From positions 50,887 through 114,886 of the forward strand of contig NZ_WJOK01000018.1 of NCBI RefSeq assembly GCF_009649785.1: a DNA stretch of 64,000 nt. The letters are read 5' to 3'. A program made the position numbers and the translations under genes. This DNA is from Agrobacterium tumefaciens (lineage in GTDB: Bacteria; Pseudomonadota; Alphaproteobacteria; Rhizobiales; Rhizobiaceae). Below are positions 52,498-60,723 of the stretch, piece after piece. Under the pieces are notes generated by a model. It was given only the letters and a program-made list of their open reading frames with translations, did not search any database and had not been told where the DNA came from. The number at the start of each line of letters is the position of its first letter. The stretch's first letter is position 1.

Positions 52498-53874
52498 TTA
52501 TTGGAAATGCTCTGGTGTATCGCGCAGGTGATCGAGCCCCTTGCGCAGAGTCTCGATGATCTGGTCCACCTCCGAGCGGCTGATCGTCAGCGCCGGTGAT
52601 GCCAGCATGCGGTCGCCGGTGGCACGCATGACGAGGCCGTTTGCCAGGCAATGGTTGCGCACGGCGGTGCCGATGTCATCCGGCTTGGCAAAACGCCTGC
52701 GGGTCGCCTTGTCGGCCGCAAGCTGCAGGCCACCCATGAGGCCGACATTCACTGCCTCACCCACCAACTCGTGGTCGGTGAGGCTTTTCCAGCCTTGCGA
52801 AAAATAAGGGCCGATATCATCCCGCACCCGTTCCACCAGCCCCTCATCCTCGATGATACGAATATTTTCCAGAGCGGCGGCGGCGCAGACGGGGTGGCCG
52901 GAATAGGTGAAGCCATGGTTGAAATCACCGACCTCGGACAACATCACCTCCGCCACCCGGTCGGAAACGAGGACGCCGCCAATCGGCAGATAACCGGATG
53001 ACAGGCCCTTGGCGACGGGCGCGAGATCCGGCTCCACGCCGAAATGCTGGTAGCCGAACCAGGAACCGAGGCGGCCGAAACCGCAGATCACCTCGTCGGA
53101 CACCAGCAGAATGTTGCGCGCCTTGCAGATGCGGGCGATTTCCGGCCAGTAGGTTTCCGGTGGCACAATGACCCCACCGGCGCCCTGAATGGGTTCCGCC
53201 ACGAAAGCCGCGACATTATCTTCACCGAGCTCTTCTATCTTCGCTTCCAGTTCGCGGGCCACCTTCAGGCCGAATTCCGCGGGTGAGAGATCGCCGCCTT
53301 CCGCATACCAATAGGGTTGGCCGATATGGGCGATACCCTCGATCGGCAGATTGCCCTGCTCGTGCATCCACTTCATGCCGCCGAGCGAAGCGCCAGCGAC
53401 CGTAGAGCCGTGATAGCCGTTGCGGCGAGCGATCACCTTGGTCTTCGTCGGATGGCCGAGCGCCTTCCAGTAGACACGCGCCATGCGGAACCAGGTGTCG
53501 GTGGCTTCCGAACCGGAATTGGTGAAGAACACATGGTTCATCTTCGGCCCGGCACGGGAAGCGATCTTCTGAGCCAGAAGTGTAGCTGATGGTGTCGTAG
53601 TGCCGAAAAAGGCGTTGTAATAGGGCAGTTCGTTCATCTGGCGCTGCACGACATCGGCGATCTCGCGGCGTCCGTAACCGATATTGACGCACCATAGTCC
53701 GGCAAAGGCGTCGAGATACTTCTTGCCGGTGCTGTCATAGATGAAGACGCCTTCTGCACGCTCGATGATGCGGGTGCCGCTCGCGTTCAGCTTACCCATA
53801 TCGGAAAAGGGGTGAAGGTGATGGGCGGCATCGATGGCGGCAAGGTTGGACACCGGCTTGGAGACTTCATTCAT
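52498..53874 (-). CDS. Class III aminotransferase (omega-amino acid:pyruvate type)
   Basis: 458 residues, PLP-dependent. Markers: GLWCVNIGYG, FFTNSGSEATDTWFRMAR, NGYHGSTVAGASLGG, EPIQGAGGVIVPPETYW, LVSDEVICGFGRLG, and the PLP Lys in PVAKGLSSGYLPIGGV. Close by eye to beta-alanine/putrescine/taurine:pyruvate aminotransferases. The start at 53874 (MNEVSKPVSN) is preferred; a longer frame from 53925 looks less conserved. No partner gene hints at the substrate. Confidence 0.9.
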   Translation of the reverse strand: MNEVSKPVSNLAAIDAAHHLHPFSDMGKLNASGTRIIERAEGVFIYDSTGKKYLDAFAGLWCVNIGYGRREIADVVQRQMNELPYYNAFFGTTTPSATLLAQKIASRAGPKMNHVFFTNSGSEATDTWFRMARVYWKALGHPTKTKVIARRNGYHGSTVAGASLGGMKWMHEQGNLPIEGIAHIGQPYWYAEGGDLSPAEFGLKVARELEAKIEELGEDNVAAFVAEPIQGAGGVIVPPETYWPEIARICKARNILLVSDEVICGFGRLGSWFGYQHFGVEPDLAPVAKGLSSGYLPIGGVLVSDRVAEVMLSEVGDFNHGFTYSGHPVCAAAALENIRIIEDEGLVERVRDDIGPYFSQGWKSLTDHELVGEAVNVGLMGGLQLAADKATRRRFAKPDDIGTAVRNHCLANGLVMRATGDRMLASPALTISRSEVDQIIETLRKGLDHLRDTPEHFQ

Positions 53875-54000
53875 GACAGATCGCACTCCCGCAAAGACGA
53901 CGGCGCCTTCCGGAGCCGCACCCAACCGAACATGGCCGGGCGGCTTCGATTTGGCAAGACTGGCGTTTTTTGGGGGATCGAGACGATGATTCGGCCTTGC

Positions 54001-54039
54001 CGCTTGTTTCTACTCCCCGCCGGGGAGAAGAAACGAGCG
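54001..54039. repeat. REP-like hairpin with CCCCG core
   Basis: Arms CGCTTGTTTCTACTCCCCG and CGGGGAGAAGAAACGAGCG match at 17 of 19 positions around one base. Same core as 15460-15589. Confidence 0.6.
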
Positions 54040-54084
54040 GCTATCTTGAAGCAGGTTCGATTGCACCGTTATGGAGGTGGTGCG

Positions 54085-54993
54085 CTACGCCACGACCCCT
54101 CGCCCCACCAGCACCTTCAATTCGCCGGCATGGACTTCGAGTGCCACGTCGCGCTCCATCGGCAGCAATTCGCCATCGATGACGCAGCGCACGTCATGGC
54201 GCTTTTTGGGGAAATGAAGTTCCACACCCGTGACGGTCGTGGCCGTTACAGCAGCGTTTTCCTTCAGCTTGCCGCGCAGGATGTCGAAAGCGAGCCTTGC
54301 CACGCCCGAGGGGCGCAGGGGATCGGTGAGATAGAAGCCGAGATGGCCGCCCGAGACATTATCCGCGACCAGAAGCGAGTTCTGCCCGAATTCATTGTTG
54401 GAGACGGAAATTGCTGACACCTTGCGGCGCTGCGTCTTGCCATTGACCGTATATTCCACCTCGAAGACCGGCGGATTGAGAATGACGCTGATGGCGGCGC
54501 GGACGCTTGCCTTGATCTTGCCAAGGCGGGAGGCGAAGGCGAGATTGTTGCGATAGCGCACCATGCGCGAATGCAGGCCTGCGGAAAACTGGTGGACGAA
54601 AAGACGGCCGTTGGCGCTGGCGATATCGACATTGGCGATCTCGCCATTCGCCAGTGTCTCCAGGACCTGGCGGATATCGAGCGGCAGCTTCAGCGAGCGG
54701 GCGAACAGGTTCATGGTGCCGGCCGGTACGATACCGAGCGCGATGCCGTGTTTCCAGGCGATACCGGCAGCGGCCGAAATCGTTCCATCACCACCGCCGG
54801 CAATGATGCCTTCGATATCAGGCTCATCGGCGGCGCGTTCCATCTCCTCGACGACTTCACTGCCGGAGACCACGCGGCAGTCGATTGTGTGGCCGGCGCG
54901 GGAAAAGACCTCGCGGGCGTGGTCGCAATAGGCATCCATATCCGTGGTGCGGAAGGTGCCGCCGTCACGATTGAAAATTGCAATGAGCTTCAT
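54085..54993 (-). CDS. Diacylglycerol kinase-family lipid kinase
   Basis: 302 residues. Nucleotide-binding IIAGGGDGTISAAAG and the following PAGTMNLFARSLKLP match the DAGK catalytic domain; the C-terminal beta-rich part ends CVIDGELLPMERDVALEVHAG. It phosphorylates a lipid such as diacylglycerol or sphingosine-like substrates. Start at 54993 (MKLIAIFNRDGG). Transcribed divergently from the MFS gene. Confidence 0.9.
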   Translation of the reverse strand: MKLIAIFNRDGGTFRTTDMDAYCDHAREVFSRAGHTIDCRVVSGSEVVEEMERAADEPDIEGIIAGGGDGTISAAAGIAWKHGIALGIVPAGTMNLFARSLKLPLDIRQVLETLANGEIANVDIASANGRLFVHQFSAGLHSRMVRYRNNLAFASRLGKIKASVRAAISVILNPPVFEVEYTVNGKTQRRKVSAISVSNNEFGQNSLLVADNVSGGHLGFYLTDPLRPSGVARLAFDILRGKLKENAAVTATTVTGVELHFPKKRHDVRCVIDGELLPMERDVALEVHAGELKVLVGRGVVA

Positions 54994-55142
54994 ATTTCCA
55001 ACCTGATCCTGTGAGGCAGCCGCGCGTAAATGCTTGGGGTTATATAGGGTTCCAAACACCATCGCGTGAAGATGCTCTTTTGCCGAGAATCGCTCTACCG
55101 CAATGCATCATTTCATGTTAGATATCACTTAAGGTCATTTTC

Positions 55143-55232
55143 ATGACCGCGCATCTCCAGTCAGGGCAGGCCGTTCCCATACGGTCTTGCCCTTTTTTCT
55201 GTGGGGTCCTCCCCCTTTTCAGGTCGCAATGA
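55143..55232 (+). CDS. Possible leader peptide ORF (29 residues) overlapping the MFS start
   Basis: ATG at 55143 with AAGG 9 bases before it. It encodes MTAHLQSGQAVPIRSCPFFC and so on, and ends TGA at 55230-55232, overlapping the MFS ATG (ATGA). The ORF contains a terminator-like hairpin (55164-55198). The arrangement suggests a translated leader coupled to the exporter gene. No homology known to me; coding status inferred. Confidence 0.4.
   Translation: MTAHLQSGQAVPIRSCPFFCGVLPLFRSQ
55164..55198 (+). terminator. Terminator-like hairpin inside the MFS leader
   Basis: GGGCAGGCCGT and ACGGTCTTGCCC form an interrupted stem (CCGT/ACGG plus GGGCA/TGCCC) around TCCCAT, then six T. It lies 31 bases before the MFS start, upstream of the gene rather than after one on this strand. 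Confidence 0.6.
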
Positions 55233-56473
55233 GCCATTCGAATTTGTCGGAAGCCCGCCTCGAGGCGGAGAGTGAAACCGTTGTTGCGGCAAGGCCTGCC
55301 GTGGCACTGACGCCGTTTGCCGTCGCACTTATCGAACTGGCGCTTGCGGCCGGCGGTTTCGGCATCGGTACCGGCGAATTCGCCATCATGGGCCTGCTGC
55401 CTGACGTCGCAACGACCTATGGCGTCACAGTGCCCCAGGCAGGTTACGTCATCACGGCCTATGCACTGGGTGTCGTCATCGGCGCGCCCATCATCGCGGT
55501 GCTGGCTGCGCGCATGACGCGGCGCACCCTGCTTCTCGGCCTCATGGGACTTTTCGCACTCGGCAATATCTTGAGCGCCGTCGCACCTGATTTCCTGAGC
55601 TTCACCGTGCTGCGCTTCATCACCGGCCTGCCGCACGGCGCCTATTTCGGCGTTGCAGCGCTGGTGGCCGCCTCCATGGCGCCAATCCACAAACGTGCCC
55701 GCGCCGTTGGCCGCGTCATGCTCGGCCTCACCATCGCCACGCTGCTTGGAACGCCGCTTGCCACTTTCTTCGGACAGATGCTCTCCTGGCGCGCGGCCTT
55801 CATGCTGGTCGGCGGCATCGGGCTGTTGACCGTCGCCCTGTTGTGGCTATTCCAGCCGCGCGACAGGGTAGAGGAAGGTGCCAGCGTTTGGCGTGAACTC
55901 GGGGCTTTCCGCCGCGTGCAGGTGTGGCTGACGCTCGCCATCGCATCGGTCGGTTTCGGCGGCATGTTCTCGGTCTTCAGCTATATCGCCAAGACCACCA
56001 CCGATGTCGCGATGATGCCGGTTTCCACCGTCTCCATGGTGCTCGCCCTCTTCGGCATCGGCATGAATGTCGGCAATGTGGTCGGCTCGCGGCTGGCCGA
56101 TATCTCGCTCAACGGCACGATCGGCGGCATGCTCGCCTTTAACGTGGTGGTGATGGCCGTGTTCGGCATGACGGCGCATGACCCGTTCATGATGTGTCTC
56201 TGCGTCTTCCTGATCGGCTGCGGTTTTGCCGCCTGCCCCGCCGTGCAGACGCGGCTGATGGATGTGGCAGCGGATGCGCAGACGCTTGCGGCTGCCTCCA
56301 ACCACTCCGCCTTCAACATCGCCAACGCGCTCGGCGCATGGCTTGGCGGCATGGTCATCGCCATGGGCTATGGATATGCCTCCACCGGTTATGTGGGCGC
56401 TGTTCTTTCGCTTCTCGGGCTTGGCGTTTTCCTTGTGTCCGTCACCGTCGAACGGCGCGCAAAAGCCGGCTGA
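55229..56473 (+). CDS. MFS exporter (DHA1, AraJ-like)
   Basis: 414 residues, twelve hydrophobic segments. GTGEFAIMGLLPDVA and GYVITAYALGVVIGAP, loop motif RMTRRTLLLGLMG, and GLPHGAYFGVAALVAA match AraJ/YdhP-like drug or sugar exporters. Start at 55229 (MSHSNLSEARLE), with AGGTCGCA before it. A short leader ORF and terminator-like hairpin precede it. Its stop lies in the loop of the terminator hairpin at 56466. Confidence 0.9.
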   Translation: MSHSNLSEARLEAESETVVAARPAVALTPFAVALIELALAAGGFGIGTGEFAIMGLLPDVATTYGVTVPQAGYVITAYALGVVIGAPIIAVLAARMTRRTLLLGLMGLFALGNILSAVAPDFLSFTVLRFITGLPHGAYFGVAALVAASMAPIHKRARAVGRVMLGLTIATLLGTPLATFFGQMLSWRAAFMLVGGIGLLTVALLWLFQPRDRVEEGASVWRELGAFRRVQVWLTLAIASVGFGGMFSVFSYIAKTTTDVAMMPVSTVSMVLALFGIGMNVGNVVGSRLADISLNGTIGGMLAFNVVVMAVFGMTAHDPFMMCLCVFLIGCGFAACPAVQTRLMDVAADAQTLAAASNHSAFNIANALGAWLGGMVIAMGYGYASTGYVGAVLSLLGLGVFLVSVTVERRAKAG

Positions 56474-56510
56474 AAGCCGGTTTTTCAGCGGCCGGAACAC
56501 CCGTTCCGGC
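56466..56510 (+). terminator. Tandem hairpins ending the MFS gene
   Basis: First CCGGC-TGAAA-GCCGG followed by five T (its loop holds the MFS stop), then GCCGGAAC-ACCC-GTTCCGGC, a perfect 8-base stem. Confidence 0.8.
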
Positions 56511-56636
56511 ACCTGCAATAAACCTTACGGAAATTTCACGATCGGCTCGCTTGACTCTTTTTGGTTTCGGGCGCAACACGGCGTTACGCGCAGGCCGTGA
56601 CCCGGCACAGCGCGGATTTTAACGGAGCATCATTTG

Positions 56637-56693
56637 ATGTCTAGCGACAGTAGTAGTCGATTGCCTTTGCCGAAAGCGGCGAACGGGAACTGA
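56637..56693 (+). CDS. Possible leader peptide ORF (18 residues) before mgtE
   Basis: ATG at 56637 with GGAG at 56623-56626 (10 bases before), a better ribosome site than many genes here. It encodes MSSDSSSRLPLPKAANGN and stops 66 bases before mgtE. Stems GCCG-AAAG-CGGC (56670-56681) inside it and TTCGTCG-TAAT-CGGCGAA after it could alternate. In enterobacteria, Mg transporters are controlled by proline-containing leader peptides; the same idea here is inference. Confidence 0.45.
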   Translation: MSSDSSSRLPLPKAANGN

Positions 56694-56759
56694 TCCGGCA
56701 CCTGTCGGCTCACCACCGCGTTCGTCGTAATCGGCGAATCGACGGAAAGGTGAGCAATC

Positions 56760-58133
56760 ATGAACTTCCACACCCTCTCCCAGAGAGCCAGCAAGGCCGC
56801 ACGTCTTCTCCGCAGCGGAAATGCCGGTTCCACCACCATTGCAGAACGCGTCGAGCACCTCAACACACTCGATACACATGAGGCAGTCGCCGCCCTGCTC
56901 GCCATGCCGCAGGCAAAGGCCGTCGCCATTCTCGACCGGCCGGAACTGCATGACGCAGCCGCCATCATTGCCGGCATTCCGCTTGACCAGGCCGCCCGCT
57001 TCGTCAACCTGATGTCTGACGACCGCGTTGCCGACGTCATGGCGGAAATGGACGAAGAGCCGCGCGCAAAGCTGTTCTCCCGGCTGGACCGCACGACCGC
57101 GCTCTCCATCAAACATCTGATGGGTTATCCGCCGCGCACCGCCGGCTCGATCATGACCACGGAATTCGTCAGCGTGCCGGATAACTGGACGGTGGAACAG
57201 ACCCTTTCGCACATCCGCGTCGTCGAGCGGTCGCGTGAAACGGTCTATGCCATCTATGTGCTGGCGCAGGACGGAACGCTGTCCACCGTCGTGACGCTGC
57301 GTCGCCTGCTGACCGGCGAGGCCGGCGCCTCCATTCTCTCCGTCGCATCGAAGGAAGGCATCGTCTGTGCCAGCCCCTTGATGTCGCAGGAGGATGTTGC
57401 CCGGCTCATCCGCAAGCACGACCTTCTGGCGCTTCCCGTCGTTGACGATCATTCGCACATTCTCGGCATCGTCACGGTCGACGACGTGATCGACACCATG
57501 ATCGCCGACACCACGGAAGACGCTCACAAGTTCGGTGGTATGGAAGCACTCGGCAAGCCCTATATGGCAATGGGTTTTCCGGACATGATCCGCAAGCGCG
57601 CAGGCTGGCTGGCTGCCCTGTTCCTGGGTGAAATGCTGACGGCAAGCGCCATGCAGCATTTTGAAGGCGAGCTGGAAAAAGCCGTCGTGCTGACGCTGTT
57701 CATTCCGCTCATCATGTCATCAGGCGGCAACTCCGGTTCGCAGGCCACCTCGCTCATCATCCGGGCGCTGGCGCTCGGCGAACTGAAGCTTTCGGACTGG
57801 TGGCGGGTGCTGCTGCGGGAAATCCCGACGGGCCTGACGCTCGGCTGCATTCTCGGCGCCATCGGCTTCCTGCGTCTGACCATCTGGCAGCAGGCAGGCT
57901 TTTATGATTATGGCGACCACTGGCTGCTGGTGGGCGCCACCGTCTTTGCCGCACTCGTCGGCATCGTCACCTTCGGCTCGCTGGCCGGCTCCATGCTGCC
58001 ATTCCTGCTGCAGCGTCTGCGGCTGGATCCAGCCAGCGCATCTGCGCCGTTCGTCGCCACGCTGGTGGATGTCAGCGGCCTCGTCATCTACTTCTCGGTG
58101 GCGCTGGTGATCCTCAGCGGCACGCTGCTCTGA
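56760..58133 (+). CDS. mgtE: Magnesium transporter MgtE
   Basis: 457 residues. N-terminal alpha-solenoid (about 15-125, MAEMDEEPRAKLFSRLD), paired CBS domains (about 130-255, RTAGSIMTTEFVSV and PVVDDHSHILGIVTVDDVID), a plug helix and five membrane helices with PLIMSSGGNSGSQATSLIIR, the Mg pore motif. Gated shut by cytoplasmic magnesium binding in known homologues. AAGGTGAG before the start. Long structured leader upstream with a short ORF. Confidence 0.94.
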   Translation: MNFHTLSQRASKAARLLRSGNAGSTTIAERVEHLNTLDTHEAVAALLAMPQAKAVAILDRPELHDAAAIIAGIPLDQAARFVNLMSDDRVADVMAEMDEEPRAKLFSRLDRTTALSIKHLMGYPPRTAGSIMTTEFVSVPDNWTVEQTLSHIRVVERSRETVYAIYVLAQDGTLSTVVTLRRLLTGEAGASILSVASKEGIVCASPLMSQEDVARLIRKHDLLALPVVDDHSHILGIVTVDDVIDTMIADTTEDAHKFGGMEALGKPYMAMGFPDMIRKRAGWLAALFLGEMLTASAMQHFEGELEKAVVLTLFIPLIMSSGGNSGSQATSLIIRALALGELKLSDWWRVLLREIPTGLTLGCILGAIGFLRLTIWQQAGFYDYGDHWLLVGATVFAALVGIVTFGSLAGSMLPFLLQRLRLDPASASAPFVATLVDVSGLVIYFSVALVILSGTLL

Positions 58134-58138
58134 AACAC

Positions 58139-58168
58139 AAAAGGCCCGCTCGAAAGAGCGGGCCTTTT
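58139..58168. terminator. Bidirectional terminator between mgtE and uppP
   Basis: AAAAGGCCCGCTC-GAAA-GAGCGGGCCTTTT: a perfect 13-base stem on a GAAA tetraloop, 5 bases after the mgtE stop and 33 before the convergent uppP stop. A-rich and T-rich flanks serve both strands. Confidence 0.92.
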
Positions 58169-58201
58169 CATTTGCAGAGTTTTCGACAGGGCAACCACCC
58201 C

Positions 58202-59038
58202 TCAACCGCCGGCGCTGATAACGCCCGTTCCGAGAAGTCCCAAAAGAATGACGCCGATGACCACCCGGTACCAGACGAAGGGCATGTAGCTCTTGGTGGA
58301 GACCAGCTTGAGGAAGACAACGATCACGGCGTAACCGACGACGAAGGCGATCAGGGTTGCGAGCCCCGTCTGGCCCCAGCCTACAGGGTTCTCCTCGCCG
58401 ATGCTTTTGAACAGCTGGTAGAAACCGGAACCGAAGACGGCGGGAACGGCGAGCAGGAAGGAATATCGTGCGGCCGCCTCGCGCGTGTAGCCTAACAGCA
58501 GGCCGGCGCTGATGGTGCCGCCCGAGCGCGAGACGCCGGGGATGAGCGCCATGGCCTGCGCGAAACCGAACAGGATGCCATCACGCCAGATCAGCTGGTT
58601 CAGCTTGTAGCGCTTCTTGCCGATCCTGTCGGCGACGCCGAGAATGATGCCGAAGACAATCAGCATTACGGCGGTGATATAGAGATTGCGCAGCGAATGC
58701 TCGATGGCATCCTTGAAGAACAGGCCGAGCAGCACGATCGGCACCGAGCCGACGATGATCAGCCAGCCAAGCCGCGCATCGGACTTGTCATAGGGTCCGA
58801 GGCGAAGGTTCTGCCGGAGCCAGGCGGCGGCGATCCGCATGATATCGGACCAGAAATAGACCAGCACCGCCGCTTCCGTGCCGATCTGCGTAATCGCCGT
58901 GAAGGCGGCGCCCGGATCCGCACCGGAGGGCAGAAACTCCCCGGCTATCCTCAGATGCGCGCTTGAAGAAACCGGAAGAAATTCCGTAAGTCCTTGCAAA
59001 AGGCCGAGAAATCCGGCCTCCAACCAACCGATGCTCAT
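58202..59038 (-). CDS. uppP: Undecaprenyl-diphosphatase (UppP/BacA)
   Basis: 278 residues, about eight membrane helices. Catalytic boxes: LQGLTEFLPVSSSAHL near the N-terminus and ALIPGVSRSGGTISAGLLLG in the second half, with the conserved Glu, Ser and Arg in both. Recycles undecaprenyl pyrophosphate for peptidoglycan and polysaccharide synthesis. Start at 59038 (MSIGWLEAG); an extra 13-codon extension is less likely. Confidence 0.94.
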   Translation of the reverse strand: MSIGWLEAGFLGLLQGLTEFLPVSSSAHLRIAGEFLPSGADPGAAFTAITQIGTEAAVLVYFWSDIMRIAAAWLRQNLRLGPYDKSDARLGWLIIVGSVPIVLLGLFFKDAIEHSLRNLYITAVMLIVFGIILGVADRIGKKRYKLNQLIWRDGILFGFAQAMALIPGVSRSGGTISAGLLLGYTREAAARYSFLLAVPAVFGSGFYQLFKSIGEENPVGWGQTGLATLIAFVVGYAVIVVFLKLVSTKSYMPFVWYRVVIGVILLGLLGTGVISAGG

Positions 59039-59158
59039 GTGATTTGATGTCCCTGCTGCGAATCGAATTCGCAGCATTATGCATCAAACCGGGCAAATCC
59101 GTGTTGCATCGCACCATGAAAAAGAAGTGCGGGAGGGCTTGGTTTTACCCGTTATTTT

Positions 59159-59548
59159 TCAGGCCGCCTTCTCCGCAGGCTCAGGATGAAGGGTGTATTT
59201 CGCGCCGTTCTTGCACACAACATGGGCGTCGCCCCAGCTTTTCAGCGCCGAGATCACCGGCTTCATGGTTTCGCCAAGTGGCGTCAGCGCATAGTCCACG
59301 CGCGGCGGCACCACCGGGAAGACGGTGCGCGAAATCAGGCCCGCCTCTTCCAGTTCCCGCAGCTGCTTGGTGAGCATGCGCTGGGTGACGCTTGGGATGT
59401 GGCGGCGCAACTCGTTGAAGCGCAGGGTGCCCTCGTTGATGAGGTGATAGAGGATCACGCCTTTCCATTTGCCGTCGAGAAAACTCAAGGCAGACTCCAC
59501 CGGGCAGCCCGGAAAATTGCCGGTAAGCTTGGCGCGCGGTCGCGACAT
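59159..59548 (-). CDS. HxlR-type transcription regulator
   Basis: 129 residues. Winged helix of the HxlR family: GCPVESALSFLDGKWKGVIL, RFNELRRHIPSVTQRMLTKQ (recognition helix), LISRTVFPVVPPRVDYALT. Cys15 near the N-terminus stands where the QorR/HypR-type redox Cys lies. Divergent from a quinone-reductase-like gene across 103 bases, so it probably controls it. Start at 59548 (MSRPRAK). Confidence 0.92.
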   Translation of the reverse strand: MSRPRAKLTGNFPGCPVESALSFLDGKWKGVILYHLINEGTLRFNELRRHIPSVTQRMLTKQLRELEEAGLISRTVFPVVPPRVDYALTPLGETMKPVISALKSWGDAHVVCKNGAKYTLHPEPAEKAA

Positions 59549-59564
59549 CACAGTATCCTTTTTG

Positions 59565-59615
59565 TATGTATCATCACAAAATGTGCATTCTTGCGATCGA
59601 TGTTCATATGTATCA
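59565..59615. promoter_or_regulatory. Two TATGTATCA direct repeats in the HxlR / reductase promoter
   Basis: TATGTATCA at 59565-59573 and again at 59607-59615, start points 42 bases apart (four helical turns), filling the divergent promoter. Likely binding sites of the HxlR protein. Confidence 0.6.
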
Positions 59616-59651
59616 AGTAAGAGGCACGCAAACAAGCAAAGGAGACTGTTC

Positions 59652-60668
59652 ATGCGCGCCATCGGTTACAAGACGAGCCAGCCCATCACCGCAACGGATG
59701 CCCTTATCGACCTCGACCTGCCGCAGCCGGAAGCGACGGGGCATGATATTCTGGTGGAGGTGAAGGCCGTTTCGGTCAATCCTGTTGACACCAAGGTTCG
59801 CCGCAACCAGGCGCCGGAAAACGGTGCAGCCCGCGTGCTGGGCTTTGATGCGGCGGGCGTGGTGAAAGCCGTCGGCGACAAGGTATCGCTGTTCAAGCCC
59901 GGCGACGAGGTGTTTTACGCTGGTGTCATCAACCGCCCCGGCTCCAACAGCGAATTCCATCTGGTCGATGAGCGCATCGTCGGCGCCAAACCGAAGTCGC
60001 TGAATTTCGAGGAAGCAGCGGCACTGCCGCTGACCGCGATCACGGCCTACGAGACGCTGTTCGACCGGCTGCGGGTGACAGAGCCCGTTCCGGGGGCGGC
60101 AAATGCCGTTCTGGTGATCGGTGGCGCCGGCGGCGTCGGCTCGATTGCCATCCAGCTTCTGCGCGCACTGACCGATCTTACCGTCATTGCCACGGCTTCG
60201 CGGCCGGAAACGATGCAATGGGCCAAAGACCTCGGCGCGCATCATGTCGTCGATCACAGCAAGCCGATTGCCCCGCAGGTGGAAGCGCTTGGCCTTGGTG
60301 CACCGGGCTTCGTATTCTCGACCACCCATAGCGACATTCACGCCGCAGACAGCGTGGCGACCATTGCGCCGCAGGGCCGTTTTGCGCTGATCGACGATCC
60401 GGCCGGCGGTTTCGACGCCATGGCGTTCAAGCGCAAATGCGTTTCAATCCATTGGGAAATGATGTTCGCCCGCGCGGTTTTCCAGACGCCTGACATGATC
60501 GAACAGCACAAGCTGCTCAATCACGTTGCGGAACTGGTCGATGCCGGCAAGATCAAGACGACGTTGACCGAGGTTTTCGGCACCATCAACGCCGCAAACC
60601 TCATCAAGGCCCACGCCTTGATTGAAAGCAACACGGCCAAGGGCAAGATCGTGCTTTCGGGCTTTTGA
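59652..60668 (+). CDS. Zinc-type alcohol dehydrogenase family / NADPH:quinone reductase-like
   Basis: 338 residues of the medium-chain dehydrogenase family without the zinc Cys ligands, so a quinone or enone reductase. Cofactor motif VLVIGGAGGVGSIAIQLLRA, substrate region VSVNPVDTKVRRNQ and GFDAAGVVKAVGDKV match the ZADH_ZNF / QOR subgroup. GGAGA before the ATG at 59652. Divergent from the HxlR regulator, a common pair for quinone or electrophile stress. Confidence 0.92.
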   Translation: MRAIGYKTSQPITATDALIDLDLPQPEATGHDILVEVKAVSVNPVDTKVRRNQAPENGAARVLGFDAAGVVKAVGDKVSLFKPGDEVFYAGVINRPGSNSEFHLVDERIVGAKPKSLNFEEAAALPLTAITAYETLFDRLRVTEPVPGAANAVLVIGGAGGVGSIAIQLLRALTDLTVIATASRPETMQWAKDLGAHHVVDHSKPIAPQVEALGLGAPGFVFSTTHSDIHAADSVATIAPQGRFALIDDPAGGFDAMAFKRKCVSIHWEMMFARAVFQTPDMIEQHKLLNHVAELVDAGKIKTTLTEVFGTINAANLIKAHALIESNTAKGKIVLSGF

Positions 60669-60723
60669 TCTTCACGTCACACGAAGTGGGAGGTGCGCGC
60701 CTGATAAAGCGCGCCCTTCCCGG

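Noticed and set aside
56474..56759. M-box (ykoK) magnesium riboswitch before mgtE
   Set aside because: I could not recognise the conserved M-box core; the leader ORF is the better-supported feature.
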